Translations under genes and position numbers: made by a program
The notes under the pieces: model-generated
What the model saw: only the letters and a program-made list of their open reading frames with translations
Database searches by the model: none
What the model was told of the DNA's origin: nothing
In this document: positions 25,045 through 34,356 of the stretch, in pieces
How the letters are laid out: the number at the start of each line of letters is the position of its first letter
Position numbering within the stretch: position 1 is the first letter of the stretch
Assembly: GCA_004557405.1 (NCBI GenBank)
Contig: SFDZ01000004.1
Coordinates: forward strand, 33,872 to 97,871
Reading direction: 5' to 3'
DNA from: Bacteroidales bacterium
GTDB lineage: Bacteria; Bacteroidota; Bacteroidia; Bacteroidales; Paludibacteraceae
DNA length: 64,000 bases

Positions 25045-26067
25045 TCAATCAAACCAATTTATTTTGTTCAACTGTTTATTTTGGCGATTGAACACAAAAT
25101 ATTCGGCGATAACCAAAAAGAGGGCAATCCACACGAAAATATAGAATTTTTCATCGTATTCGGCATACGATTTTGTTTCCAAATCGCCTTTTTGCATCTT
25201 ATCTATTTGTTCGGAGAGCACATTCAGCGCAGCACTCGAGTTATCGGCGCGTACATACACGCCCGAACCGGCGGCGGCTATTCGTCGGCACATCTCCTCG
25301 TCCAATTTTGTTACCACCACATTGCCATCGCGGTCTTTGCGGAAACTCATGGTGCCATTCACCGGTATGGGCGTTCCATCGGGCGTTCCCATGCCAACGA
25401 CATGCACCGTCACACCTTGTTCGTGTGCCAATTTGGCTGCGCCGACGGCATCGTCTTCGTGATTCTCACCATCGGTGATGACAATGATGGTGCGACCGGC
25501 TTCGGTTTCGGCGGAACCAAACGAACGCAGCGCCAAATCGATGGCTGTGCCGATGGCTGTACCTTGACGCGGCACCATATTGGTCTGTATCGACGACAAA
25601 AACATTTTGGCCGACACAGCATCAGCGGTTATGGGCAGTTGGATATAAGCATCGCCGGCAAAAACAATAAGTCCGACTTTGTCGTCAGCCATTTGGTCGA
25701 TGAGTTTCGACAATATCAGTTTTGCGCGTTCCAAACGATTGGGCTGCACATCTTGCGCCAGCATCGAATTGGACACGTCGAGCACAATCACGGCTTCGAC
25801 GCCTTGCCGTTTGACAGTCTGCAACTTAGAGCCAAATTGCGGGCGCGCCAAAGCAACTATCATCAATGTCAGCGCCACCATCAGCACGCCAAATTTGACC
25901 TGCGGACGAAATTTCGACGCATTCGGCATCAAATGCGCCAACACTTCGGGATTGCCAAACACACGCAACCGTTTGCGTTGCTGCAGACGACCGTAAACAA
26001 ACAGTCCCACCAACAAAGGTATCAGCAGCAGCAAATAAAGATAATATGGATTTGCAAAACGAAACAT
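25045..26067 (-). CDS. batB: BatB: von Willebrand factor A membrane protein
   Basis: Protein of 340 aa. Two N-terminal membrane helices (about 9-25 and 57-75), a VWA domain with a complete MIDAS (DVSNS at about 95-99, the Thr of RQGTAIGTA, and ITDGENHEDD) and a C-terminal membrane helix (about 308-326). It is the BatB-like partner of BatA. The operon order is conserved and batC follows without a gap. Confidence 0.93.
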   Translation of the reverse strand: MFRFANPYYLYLLLLIPLLVGLFVYGRLQQRKRLRVFGNPEVLAHLMPNASKFRPQVKFGVLMVALTLMIVALARPQFGSKLQTVKRQGVEAVIVLDVSNSMLAQDVQPNRLERAKLILSKLIDQMADDKVGLIVFAGDAYIQLPITADAVSAKMFLSSIQTNMVPRQGTAIGTAIDLALRSFGSAETEAGRTIIVITDGENHEDDAVGAAKLAHEQGVTVHVVGMGTPDGTPIPVNGTMSFRKDRDGNVVVTKLDEEMCRRIAAAGSGVYVRADNSSAALNVLSEQIDKMQKGDLETKSYAEYDEKFYIFVWIALFLVIAEYFVFNRQNKQLNKINWFD

Positions 26068-26106
26068 GGTTTTCTCTACAATTCTATAGTTTTCATTTTC
26101 AAGTCG

Positions 26107-27093
26107 TTACATCGGCAAACTGCGTAAAATTGTGTGTCGGACAACAATTTCGAACACGAGCAAAACAAATGCAGCCAGCAAAAACGGCAGAAATTCTTCG
26201 CTCTTTTTGCTGTATTGGTTCACCCGCAGTTTTGTCTTTTCCATCCGGTCTATCTCCTCGTAAATCGCTTTCAACTTGCTATTGTCGGTGGCGCGAAAAT
26301 AGGTGCCGCCGGTCATATCGGCTATTTCGCGCAACATATCCTCGTCGATGTCCACAGGAATATTTTGATAGCGCACGCCATAGGGTGTCTGAAACGGGTA
26401 TGGCGCCATGCCGCGCGTTCCTACGCCGATGGTATAGACACGCACGCCAAACGATTGTGCAATCTCGGCGGCAGTGCGCGGGGCTACATCGCCGGCATTG
26501 TTCGAACCATCGGTGAGCAAAATGATGACCTTCGACTTGGCCTCGCTATCCTTGATGCGACTGACCGCATTGGCCAAGCCCAAACCAATGGCCGTGCCGT
26601 CCTCTATCATGCCGTATTCCACGCTGTTGAACAAATTTATCAGCGCCGAATGGTCGTTGGTCAGCGGACATTGCGTAAAACTCTCGCCCGAAAAAACAAC
26701 CAAACCGATATTGTCGTTCGGCCGACCGGCAATAAACTCTGTCGCCACTTTTTTGGCCGCCTGCAAACGATTGGGTTTCAGGTCTTCGGCCAACATTGTT
26801 CCCGATACGTCCAAAGCCACCATAATGTCGATGCCTTCGGCTGTCTCGGTTTGGAAATGATTGCTCAACTGCGGGCGCGCCACCACTATTATCAGTAACG
26901 CCACCACCACACAACGCACCACAAACAACACATGAAACCAATACGGTTTACGGCTGCGAGGCATTTTGCGAAATGGCTCCGTCGTCGAAATCTGCAAACT
27001 TGCATGCGACCGAAATTGCTTGAATACATACCACAAGACGATGGGTATCAGCACAAGCAACCACCACAAATATTCCGGATTCTGAAATGACAT
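26107..27093 (-). CDS. batA: BatA: von Willebrand factor A membrane protein
   Basis: Protein of 328 aa with the BatB layout: two N-terminal helices, a VWA domain with MIDAS (DVSGT, then EDGTAIGLG, then LLTDGSNNAGD) and a final membrane helix near 305-320. The MIDAS is DxSxT instead of DxSxS, which still binds metal in this family. It starts 15 bp after the preceding gene. Confidence 0.93.
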   Translation of the reverse strand: MSFQNPEYLWWLLVLIPIVLWYVFKQFRSHASLQISTTEPFRKMPRSRKPYWFHVLFVVRCVVVALLIIVVARPQLSNHFQTETAEGIDIMVALDVSGTMLAEDLKPNRLQAAKKVATEFIAGRPNDNIGLVVFSGESFTQCPLTNDHSALINLFNSVEYGMIEDGTAIGLGLANAVSRIKDSEAKSKVIILLTDGSNNAGDVAPRTAAEIAQSFGVRVYTIGVGTRGMAPYPFQTPYGVRYQNIPVDIDEDMLREIADMTGGTYFRATDNSKLKAIYEEIDRMEKTKLRVNQYSKKSEEFLPFLLAAFVLLVFEIVVRHTILRSLPM

Positions 27094-27108
27094 AACGACT
27101 CCTTGTTT

Positions 27109-28077
27109 TTATTTACTCTCGTTCGACGATTCGGCAACCGTTTGTGTGTCGGCATCGGGCGCCACCTCTTTGGTGGCTTCGACAAACTGATAGGCCAACG
27201 CCAACGATTTTTCGTCTTCGCTGACAAGCGGTTTGTACTTGGCAAATTTCACCAAATCAGATGTTGTTAGTAACGTTTTCAAATCGGCATACACCGTTTT
27301 TTGTCCGCTCAATTCGGGCTGTATGCCTGCCAAAATCTCGGCCGAAGTTTGTTCTACGGCACAGATACCAAAACGACGTGCAATATAGTCGCGCACCACA
27401 TCGGTCAGTTGCGTATGATACTCTTTGGCGCGATTTTGTTGCCACAATTTTTCGGCTTTGATGACATCTAAACGTTCCAAGGCAATCTCGTGTGCCGGAC
27501 GCAAATCCTGCGGTTCTGCCACTTCGGCGGACGGTGCCGCATGGCGTTTGACATAACGATAGACAAAAAATCCGATTACCGCCAACGCAGCCACGCCAAG
27601 CGTTATCAGCACTATCAGCCAAAACAGCGGCCAATCGAACGGCGGCGCATACACCGGCTTGATGTCGGCTATGGCATGTTGTGCCGTATCGACCGGAATC
27701 GACACCACTTTTAACGACAACGGATTGGAATAGAGTGTATCGGCTCCATCGACAAAAGGTTGAGCATCAATAAAATAGAGTGCCGAGTCGAACGATGTCA
27801 GCACATAACTTTGGCTGACGAGCAACAAGCCGTCGTCGGCCAACTGCGTGTCGAGCGGCAACCGCTCCACTATCTCGAGTCCCGATACAATCGTATCGGA
27901 AAACACCGGTGCACACACCTGTCTGTCGCGCATTTGTGCCACGGTGAAAGTTAAGCGTGTCTGCTCGCCCACCAACAAAATGGTCGAATCCATCGTGGCC
28001 GACACCGTCGTTGGCTGTGCCTGCAAAAGACCGCTTGTCAGCACACATGTAATGGCTATTACTAAAAATCTTTTCAT
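27109..28077 (-). CDS. Bat-operon membrane protein with BatD-like N-terminal domain
   Basis: Protein of 322 aa: signal peptide (1-20), a periplasmic beta domain of about 140 residues, one membrane helix (about 175-197) and a cytoplasmic helical domain (LERLDVIKAEKLWQQNRAKEYH...). This layout is found in the unnamed gene between the DUF58 and batA genes in bat operons. Its ATG overlaps the TGA of the upstream gene (ATGA), indicating translational coupling. Function unknown. Confidence 0.85.
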   Translation of the reverse strand: MKRFLVIAITCVLTSGLLQAQPTTVSATMDSTILLVGEQTRLTFTVAQMRDRQVCAPVFSDTIVSGLEIVERLPLDTQLADDGLLLVSQSYVLTSFDSALYFIDAQPFVDGADTLYSNPLSLKVVSIPVDTAQHAIADIKPVYAPPFDWPLFWLIVLITLGVAALAVIGFFVYRYVKRHAAPSAEVAEPQDLRPAHEIALERLDVIKAEKLWQQNRAKEYHTQLTDVVRDYIARRFGICAVEQTSAEILAGIQPELSGQKTVYADLKTLLTTSDLVKFAKYKPLVSEDEKSLALAYQFVEATKEVAPDADTQTVAESSNESK

Positions 28078-28949
28078 TTTCCTCTTTGTTTAAACAAACC
28101 CATCAACGCACGCACATAGTCGTCCTGACTGACATCAACGGCTACGGCATCGATGCCGGCCTTCAGTTGCAGGCGTTGCAGGCGCAAGCGCGATTCGTCC
28201 CACAGGTTTTTGTACATCATGCGCCACCGCCGATCGTCGGTATCAATCCAAATGCGTTCGCCGGTTTCGGCATCTTTCACTTTCATCAATCCCACCGAAG
28301 GCAGTTCGGCTTCGCGCCGGTCGTACACGCGCAACACTATCACATCGTGTTTGCGACTCGCTATCAGCAATTCGTCGTCGTAGGGTTTCGTGTCCAAAAA
28401 ATCGGATATCAAAAATGCGGTACATCTTTTTTTGACCACATTGGTAAAATGTCGCAATGCAAACGCCATATCGGTACGCCGACTTTGCGGCTCGAAGTTG
28501 AGCAGTTCGCGTATGATGTACAGAATGTGTTTGCGCCCTTTTTGCGGCGGGATGTACTTTTCGATTTGGTCGGAAAAGAATATGGCACCGATTTTGTCGT
28601 TGTTCAGCATTGCCGAAAAAGCCAACGTGGCCGCCATTTCGGTCATCACGTCGCGTTTCAGGCAGTTGCCCGAGCCAAAATCCAGACTTGCCGACACATC
28701 GACCAACAGCATCACGGTCAGTTCGCGCTCCTCTTCGAACACTTTGACATAAGGCCGGCGGAAACGTGCCGTTACATTCCAATCGATATTGCGCACATCG
28801 TCGCCGTATTGATATTCGCGAACTTCCGAAAAAGTCATACCGCGCCCTTTGAATGCGGAATGATATTCTCCCGCAAAGATATTGCGCGACAACCCGCGTG
28901 TCTTGATTTCGACACGGCGCACTTTCTGCAACAATTCGCTCGTTTCCAT
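28074..28949 (-). CDS. DUF58 protein of the bat operon
   Basis: Protein of 291 aa, cytoplasmic. The DUF58 signature GRGMTFSEVREYQYGDDVRNIDWNVTAR is at about 35-62. It is followed by a VWA-like domain (LLVDVSASLDFGS) without obvious membrane segments. DUF58 proteins pair with MoxR ATPases, and the moxR gene is directly upstream (19-bp gap). Probably an adaptor in the MoxR-Bat chaperone system. Confidence 0.9.
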   Translation of the reverse strand: METSELLQKVRRVEIKTRGLSRNIFAGEYHSAFKGRGMTFSEVREYQYGDDVRNIDWNVTARFRRPYVKVFEEERELTVMLLVDVSASLDFGSGNCLKRDVMTEMAATLAFSAMLNNDKIGAIFFSDQIEKYIPPQKGRKHILYIIRELLNFEPQSRRTDMAFALRHFTNVVKKRCTAFLISDFLDTKPYDDELLIASRKHDVIVLRVYDRREAELPSVGLMKVKDAETGERIWIDTDDRRWRMMYKNLWDESRLRLQRLQLKAGIDAVAVDVSQDDYVRALMGLFKQRGK

Positions 28950-28968
28950 CGATGATAAACGTTTGTTT

Positions 28969-29964
28969 TTAAGGCACTTCTACAGCGTTCAGCACTTCGT
29001 TGATTATCTCTTCCGACGTCATGTTGTTGGCCTCGGCCTCGTAACTCAGTCCGATACGGTGGCGCAACACATCGTAGGCTACGGCGCGCACATCTTCGGG
29101 AATGACATAGCCGCGGCGTTTGATGAACGCATACGCGCGCGCTGCCAGCGCCAAACTGATAGAAGCACGCGGCGAACCGCCAAACGAAATCATATTTTTC
29201 AGATCTTTCAGGCCATACTCTTCGGGATAGCGCGTAGCAAACACAATATCAACGATATAGCGTTCGATTTTTTCGTCCATGTAAACCTCGCGCACCACTT
29301 CGCGGGCTTCCAAAATATCTTGCAACTTCAGAATCGGTTTGCCGACCGATTGCGCTGCAGCGATATTTTGACGCAGAATCAGTTTTTCTTCCTCTTTTTG
29401 CGGATAGTTCACCACCACTTTCAGCATAAAACGATCGACTTGCGCTTCGGGCAACGGATAAGTACCTTCTTGCTCAATCGGGTTTTGGGTGGCCATTACC
29501 AAAAATGGCTTAGGCAAATCGAACGTCTCCTCGCCTATGGTAACCTGACGTTCCTGCATGGCTTCGAGCAACGCGCTCTGTACCTTGGCCGGCGCACGGT
29601 TGATCTCGTCGGCCAAAATGAAGTTGGCAAAAACCGGACCTTTTTTCACCGTAAATTCATCTGTTTTCTGACTGTAAATCAACGTACCGACGACATCGGC
29701 CGGCAACAAGTCAGGCGTAAACTGTATGCGACTAAAGTCGGCATCTATCAGTTGCGCAAGGGTTTTGATGGCCAACGTTTTTGCCAATCCGGGAACGCCT
29801 TCGAGCAAAATATGACCATCAGACAAAAGGCCGATGAGCAACGATTCGACCAAATGTTTTTGTCCGACAATGGTCTGATTCATGCCCATCATCAACGCAT
29901 CGACAAACGCACTACGACGCTCGATGCGCTCATTCAATTCTCTGATATCAACTACCTGATCCAT
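28969..29964 (-). CDS. MoxR-family AAA+ ATPase
   Basis: Protein of 331 aa. Walker A GVPGLAKT (56-63), Walker B FILADEINRA (115-124), sensor ATQNPIEQEGTYPLPEAQVDRF. MoxR ATPases act as chaperones that load metal or assemble VWA-domain proteins; here the VWA partners BatA, BatB and the DUF58 protein follow in the same operon. It is the first gene of the bat transcript, with a promoter at 30047-30018. Confidence 0.95.
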   Translation of the reverse strand: MDQVVDIRELNERIERRSAFVDALMMGMNQTIVGQKHLVESLLIGLLSDGHILLEGVPGLAKTLAIKTLAQLIDADFSRIQFTPDLLPADVVGTLIYSQKTDEFTVKKGPVFANFILADEINRAPAKVQSALLEAMQERQVTIGEETFDLPKPFLVMATQNPIEQEGTYPLPEAQVDRFMLKVVVNYPQKEEEKLILRQNIAAAQSVGKPILKLQDILEAREVVREVYMDEKIERYIVDIVFATRYPEEYGLKDLKNMISFGGSPRASISLALAARAYAFIKRRGYVIPEDVRAVAYDVLRHRIGLSYEAEANNMTSEEIINEVLNAVEVP

Positions 29965-30017
29965 ATAAATAAAAATATTGTTTGTTCCAAAACTTAAACT
30001 TTAACACGATTCAACTG

Positions 30018-30047
30018 CAAAGTTAATGCTTTATGTTAAAATTCAAA
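30018..30047 (-). promoter_or_regulatory. Promoter of the bat operon
   Basis: Minus strand: TTTG (30047-30044), 18 nt, TAACTTTG (30025-30018). It sits 54 nt upstream of the MoxR start in an AT-rich gap. Confidence 0.7.
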
Positions 30048-30102
30048 CTAATTACAGCGTTAAAAATCTTAAAATCGGCGTTTTTTAACTTTCATACACA
30101 CA

Positions 30103-30130
30103 AAAAAGAACCCAAACAGGGCTCTTTTTG
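30103..30130. terminator. Terminator downstream of the HU/LysM-like gene
   Basis: AAAAAAGA-CCC (30103-30114) pairs with GGG-TCTTTTT (30120-30130) around a 5-nt loop. The A-run gives a U-tract on the minus strand. Confidence 0.7.
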
Positions 30131-30142
30131 TTAATTTTAATA

Positions 30143-31300
30143 TTACTTATTGGTTTTATACGACAACCCAAGCCGATGTGCATAACCGATTGCTGCCGTG
30201 TCGTTCGCATCCACAAGACGCTCATCCAAGGCAGGAATCCGTATCGACATGCCAACTTCCAGTGCGTCGGGGGTGGCCATAACATGGCGATTGGCCTCGT
30301 AAATATAAACCCAAAATTCGGTGTTGCCATAATATTTGCGCGCCAACTGTGCCAAATGAACGCCTTTCACAATATGCTCCGTGCCGATAAAATGGTCGTA
30401 CACGCGCATCGAATCGAACGGAAGCACAACTTCGGATTCGGGTTGCAGTTCCACAGATGCGGGCGCATCGGCGGCAGTTGCCGACTCTTCGGGCGTCCAA
30501 CGTTCGATGCAGTCATCAACCCATTCGCGGGCAGAGCACCATTTATCCTCGCACCAAGTGCGTATGATGTCGCCATAGAAATAGGCCGAAACTGCAGCTC
30601 CCGCGCTCAACAACAACACTATCAGCACAAGAATCCAAATCCACACATGGCGTTTTTTCGGGGGTTGCGGTGCACTTACCGCATTATCGACAATCGCCTT
30701 GATTAGCGCTTGTTGCTCGTCGGTAGGTGTGGGTGCCACCGGCGGCGTGGGTGCAGATGGTGCATGGTCGTCGGAATCAGACGATGCAGGAGCATCACAC
30801 GGTTCTTCGCTGTCGGGCGTCGGTTCCGGTTCCGGATTGGGCGTGGTGCCAACCTCAGGCGACGGTTCGGGTGTTGGCGGCTGAATCGGCTCTGTAGGTG
30901 TTTCGACCTCTACATCATTTATTTCGGACAAAATATCTTTTATCTCATTAGCCTGTTCGGTCAGCCGTTGCAGCGGCATCTCCTTGGGTTCATCGGGTTC
31001 GGTGGCCGGTGTCCCCAAAGCCTCTTTCAGCACAACATCGGCTGCAAACGCCAATTTGTCGTGCCCTGCGATGTTGATGGCTTCGCCTGTGCGCACATCG
31101 ACACTGCGGCGCGGTTCGACCCACTGCAAGCGAAACGTGCCAATGCCGTTCAGTTTGACGTTTTTTTCGGTCAGCAAGGTTTCTTGGAATACCTCCTGCA
31201 AGGCGTTCAGAAAGCGGGCAGCTTCGGATTTTGTGGCAAAAGCGCCATGTCCGGCCAATAAGGCGACCAAATCTTGTTGGTTGATTTTCTCTTTTCCCAT
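30143..31300 (-). CDS. HU-like domain fused to membrane helix and LysM-like domain
   Basis: Protein of 385 aa. Residues 1-95 are an HU/IHF-like fold (VKLNGIGTFRLQWVEPRRSVDVRTGEAINI). A long Pro/Glu/Ser-rich linker follows (about 100-210). Then come a membrane helix (about 222-243, HVWIWILVLIVLLLSAG), a charged stretch and a C-terminal LysM-like domain (KGVHLAQLARKYYGNTEFWVYIYEANRHV). The topology suggests HU on the cytoplasmic side and LysM in the periplasm, so the protein could link DNA to the cell wall. That role is inference. An HU gene lies 5 bp upstream. Confidence 0.85.
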   Translation of the reverse strand: MGKEKINQQDLVALLAGHGAFATKSEAARFLNALQEVFQETLLTEKNVKLNGIGTFRLQWVEPRRSVDVRTGEAINIAGHDKLAFAADVVLKEALGTPATEPDEPKEMPLQRLTEQANEIKDILSEINDVEVETPTEPIQPPTPEPSPEVGTTPNPEPEPTPDSEEPCDAPASSDSDDHAPSAPTPPVAPTPTDEQQALIKAIVDNAVSAPQPPKKRHVWIWILVLIVLLLSAGAAVSAYFYGDIIRTWCEDKWCSAREWVDDCIERWTPEESATAADAPASVELQPESEVVLPFDSMRVYDHFIGTEHIVKGVHLAQLARKYYGNTEFWVYIYEANRHVMATPDALEVGMSIRIPALDERLVDANDTAAIGYAHRLGLSYKTNK

Positions 31301-31305
31301 AGCGC

Positions 31306-31584
31306 CTATTGTTTAAGTTTTTCTTTGAATGTTCCCGACACGCGAAACGCCGGCGCCGTTCTTTCGGGCAGCGAAACGCGCTCTTTGGTCGCCGGATTCA
31401 CTACCGAACGCGCATCGCGTTTGCGCGTTTCGAGTACACCGATGCCCAAAAATGCTATCTGTTTCCCGTTTTGCAACTGCGCACCGATTTCGTCGACGAA
31501 AACTTTCAATTTCAGCGCAGCATCTTTTTGCGAGATGCCGAGCTTGCGTGCCAATTCTGCTTGTATTCCTTTCCCTTTTGCCAT
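31306..31584 (-). CDS. HU-family DNA-binding protein
   Basis: Protein of 92 aa, the normal HU length. It keeps the HU helical dimerization part (ELARKLGISQKDAALKLKVFVDEIG), the GIGVLETRKRDAR turn and a DNA-binding arm (NPATKERVSLPERTAPAFRVS). The N-terminus (MAKGKGIQAEL) departs from classic HU. Followed 5 bp later by the membrane-anchored HU-like protein, so the two may be expressed together and could associate. Confidence 0.9.
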   Translation of the reverse strand: MAKGKGIQAELARKLGISQKDAALKLKVFVDEIGAQLQNGKQIAFLGIGVLETRKRDARSVVNPATKERVSLPERTAPAFRVSGTFKEKLKQ

Positions 31585-31649
31585 AAGTTGACGCTTTATC
31601 TATAAAAATCGGTGCAAGTTACATTTTTTTTTGCAAACTACCAAATACA

Positions 31650-32942
31650 TTACAATAAATGTGCAAACAAATCGAACGTGTCGGCACTATCAATCTTGGC
31701 AGTGTAAAATTGACCAATTTGTGCCTGCGGGTTTTCGGCAACAGATAGCAGTACTTCGCCATCGACTTCGGGCGAGTCGTACTCGGTACGACCGACAAAA
31801 TAATCACCTTCGCGGCGGTCGATGACAATGCGCAGTTCGCGCCCGACTTTGGCGGCATTGATTTCGCCGGCAATGTGTTCCTGTATCGACATTATCTCAT
31901 CGACACGCGCTTGTTTCACTTCGAACGGAATGTCGTCCGCATAATGCCGATTGGCAAACGTACCGTCTTCATCGGAATAAGCAAAAGCGCCTAAACGCTC
32001 GAAACGGACGTCGCGCACAAATGTTTTCAGTTCCTCGACATCGGCTTCGGTTTCGCCGGGATGCCCCAGCAACAAGGTTGTGCGCAAATGAATATCGGGC
32101 ACCTCGTCGCGAAAACGCTGCAACAATTCGTAGGTTTGTGTTTTCGTAATGTGCCGCCGCATTTTGGTCAACATATTGTCCGAAATGTGTTGCAAAGCAA
32201 TATCCAAATAGTTGCACACATTGGGGCGTTCGCGCATAACGCGCAACACATCGTATGGGAATTGTGCCGGATACGCATAATGCAGCCGCAGCCACTCGAC
32301 GCCGCCGATGTCGGCCAAGCGTTCTATCAACTCGGGCAACTTCAAGGTGCTGTACAAATCGGTTCCGTACGACGACAAATCCTGTGCAATAATCTGAAAC
32401 TCCTTGACGCCTTGTGCGGCAAGCCAACGTACTTCTTGTTCAATATCCTCCATCGAACGGCTGCGATGACGACCTGTAATCAGCGGAATGGCGCAATAGG
32501 AGCAAAAACGATTGCACCCTTCGGAAATTTTGACATACGCATAGTGCGACGGCGTAGTCTGCACACGTTCGAGTTGCAAGTCAGCACGAAATTGTTTGCC
32601 CAAATCGGCTATCAACTCGTTATAATTGAATTTGCCGTAAAATTTATCGACCTCGGGGATTTCTATCTGCAATTCCTTCAGATAACGTTCCGACAAACAG
32701 CCCATGACAAACAATTTTTTCAGTTTGTGTTGTTGTTTGCGTTGCGCAAATTGCAAAATCATATTGATGCTCTCCTCCTTGGCATCGCCAATGAAACCAC
32801 AGGTATTCACCACCACGATGTCGCCATCGGGATTGGGAGCGTCGTGGCGTACATCATAGCCGGCAGCAGCCAACTGTCGCATCAAACGCTCCGAATCGAC
32901 CAAATTTTTGGAGCAGCCCAATGTAATGAAATCCACCAACAT
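31650..32942 (-). CDS. rimO: Ribosomal protein S12 methylthiotransferase RimO
   Basis: Radical SAM enzyme that adds a methylthio group to Asp88 of ribosomal protein S12. Protein of 430 aa from MLVDFITLGCSKN at 32942; the longer frame overlaps ftsY. The N-terminal UPF0004 domain has Cys in LGCSKN, NTCGF and MGCLSE. The radical SAM cluster motif is CNRFCSYC (CxxxCxxC), and a C-terminal TRAM domain begins near AAKVGRELRIVIDR. It starts 4 bp after the ftsY stop. Confidence 0.96.
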   Translation of the reverse strand: MLVDFITLGCSKNLVDSERLMRQLAAAGYDVRHDAPNPDGDIVVVNTCGFIGDAKEESINMILQFAQRKQQHKLKKLFVMGCLSERYLKELQIEIPEVDKFYGKFNYNELIADLGKQFRADLQLERVQTTPSHYAYVKISEGCNRFCSYCAIPLITGRHRSRSMEDIEQEVRWLAAQGVKEFQIIAQDLSSYGTDLYSTLKLPELIERLADIGGVEWLRLHYAYPAQFPYDVLRVMRERPNVCNYLDIALQHISDNMLTKMRRHITKTQTYELLQRFRDEVPDIHLRTTLLLGHPGETEADVEELKTFVRDVRFERLGAFAYSDEDGTFANRHYADDIPFEVKQARVDEIMSIQEHIAGEINAAKVGRELRIVIDRREGDYFVGRTEYDSPEVDGEVLLSVAENPQAQIGQFYTAKIDSADTFDLFAHLL

Positions 32943-32946
32943 AGCA

Positions 32947-33897
32947 TCAGCCCAATAAAGAATCGACAAATTCGGTTTTGTTGAACACCTGCAGATGTTC
33001 CATGCCTTCGCCCAAGCCGATATATTTCACGGGAATCTTGAACTGATCGGAAATACCGATAACCACGCCGCCTTTGGCAGTGCCATCCAACTTGGTAATG
33101 GCCAACGACGTTACCTGCGTGGCCTTAGTAAATTGTTTGGCTTGTTCGAATGCGTTTTGCCCCGTCGAGCCGTCCAGCACCAACAACACTTCGTGCGGCG
33201 TGTCGGGCACCACTTTGCTCATCACGTTGCGTATTTTCGTCAGTTCGTTCATCAGATTGATTTTATTGTGCAGGCGTCCGGCTGTATCTATCAGCACCAC
33301 ATCGGCATCATTGGCTTTGGCCGACATCAGCGTGTCGTAGGCCACCGAAGCGGGGTCGGCACCCATCTTTTGTTTCACCACAGGCACGCCCACGCGTTCG
33401 CCCCAGATGCACAATTGCTCCACAGCAGCAGCCCGAAAGGTGTCGGCGGCGCCCAAATAGACTTTTTTGCCTGCTTTTTTGAACTGATACGCCAACTTGC
33501 CAATAGTCGTCGTTTTGCCGACGCCATTCACGCCCACCACCATAATCACATACGGTTTAGCCGGCAACGGTGCCGCAAAATCGCCCTGTTCGCCCCGTTC
33601 GTTTTCGGTGAGCAGCGCCACCACTTCTTCGCGCAATATGGCGTTCAACTCTGCCGTGTTCACATACTTGTCGCGCGCCACACGTTTTTCGATACGTTCG
33701 ATGATGTTCAACGTCGTTTCGACTCCCACATCCGATGTTATCAGTGCCTCCTCCAAACCATCGAGTACCTCGTCGTCCACTTTCGATTTTCCGGCGATGG
33801 CGCGTGTCAGTTTGGCAAACACGCCTTCTTTGCTTTTTTGCAGGCCTTGATCGAGCACCTGCTTCTTCTCTTTACTAAACAATCCGAATAATCCCAT
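32947..33897 (-). CDS. ftsY: Signal recognition particle receptor FtsY
   Basis: SRP receptor GTPase that brings ribosome-nascent chains to the membrane. Protein of 316 aa with the NG domains only; the acidic A domain of E. coli FtsY is missing, as is common outside Proteobacteria. G motifs: GVNGVGKTTTIGKLA (G1), DTAGRL (G3), TKLDGTAKGG (G4/G5). It lies upstream of rimO in one unit. Confidence 0.97.
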   Translation of the reverse strand: MGLFGLFSKEKKQVLDQGLQKSKEGVFAKLTRAIAGKSKVDDEVLDGLEEALITSDVGVETTLNIIERIEKRVARDKYVNTAELNAILREEVVALLTENERGEQGDFAAPLPAKPYVIMVVGVNGVGKTTTIGKLAYQFKKAGKKVYLGAADTFRAAAVEQLCIWGERVGVPVVKQKMGADPASVAYDTLMSAKANDADVVLIDTAGRLHNKINLMNELTKIRNVMSKVVPDTPHEVLLVLDGSTGQNAFEQAKQFTKATQVTSLAITKLDGTAKGGVVIGISDQFKIPVKYIGLGEGMEHLQVFNKTEFVDSLLG

Positions 33898-33979
33898 AAG
33901 TTTGCGAATTTAACAAAAAATCCTCATATCGACCGATACAAGGATTCCTTCGTTTATAATCAAAGGTAAAAAAAAATAA

Positions 33980-34132
33980 TTATTTTGCGAAATAATCTTT
34001 CACCTTCTCATTCAAAACCATTTCTTCCTGAAAGACATAGGCTCCTGTTTTGGGCGACTTCACCATTTTGATGACTTTCGACCAACCACGGCCTTCACCT
34101 TTTTGCAACGATGCTACTACTTTCTTTGCCAT
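33980..34132 (-). CDS. DUF4295 small protein (50 aa)
   Basis: A 50-residue frame starting MAKKVVASLQKGEG at 34132 and ending DYFAK, followed by TAA. It is Lys-rich and matches, as I recall it, the DUF4295 family that accompanies rpmB-rpmG in Bacteroidota. The gap to rpmG is 15 bp and it is co-directional, so it belongs to the L28-L33 operon. A ribosome-associated role is plausible from context only. Confidence 0.9.
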   Translation of the reverse strand: MAKKVVASLQKGEGRGWSKVIKMVKSPKTGAYVFQEEMVLNEKVKDYFAK

Positions 34133-34147
34133 AGTTGAACTTCTTTA

Positions 34148-34336
34148 TTATTTTATCTCTCTGTGAACAGTTACCCGTTTCAGAATCGGGTTGTATTTTT
34201 TCAACTCCAAGCGCTCCGGCGTGTTTTTGCGGTTTTTCGTCGTAATGTAACGCGAAGTACCCGGCATACCGCTGTCTTTGTGCTCGGTGCATTCCAAAAT
34301 CACTTGCACGCGTGCTTCTTTGTTCTTTTTAGCCAC
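34148..34336 (-). CDS. rpmG: Ribosomal protein bL33
   Basis: Protein of 62 aa (VILECTEHKDSG, RYITTKNRKNTPERLELKKYNP), a 50S subunit protein. The start codon is GTG at 34336, set by a rare full Shine-Dalgarno AGGAGG (34350-34345) eight bases before it. It lacks the four-Cys zinc motif: only one Cys is present, so this is a zinc-free type. Lies between rpmB and the DUF4295 gene. Confidence 0.96.
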   Translation of the reverse strand: MAKKNKEARVQVILECTEHKDSGMPGTSRYITTKNRKNTPERLELKKYNPILKRVTVHREIK

Positions 34337-34356
34337 TGTACGTTCCTCCTAAAAAA

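Noticed and set aside
34095..34292. Minus-strand frame overlapping rpmG and the DUF4295 gene
   Set aside because: Out-of-frame shadow; rpmG and the 50-aa gene explain the DNA fully.
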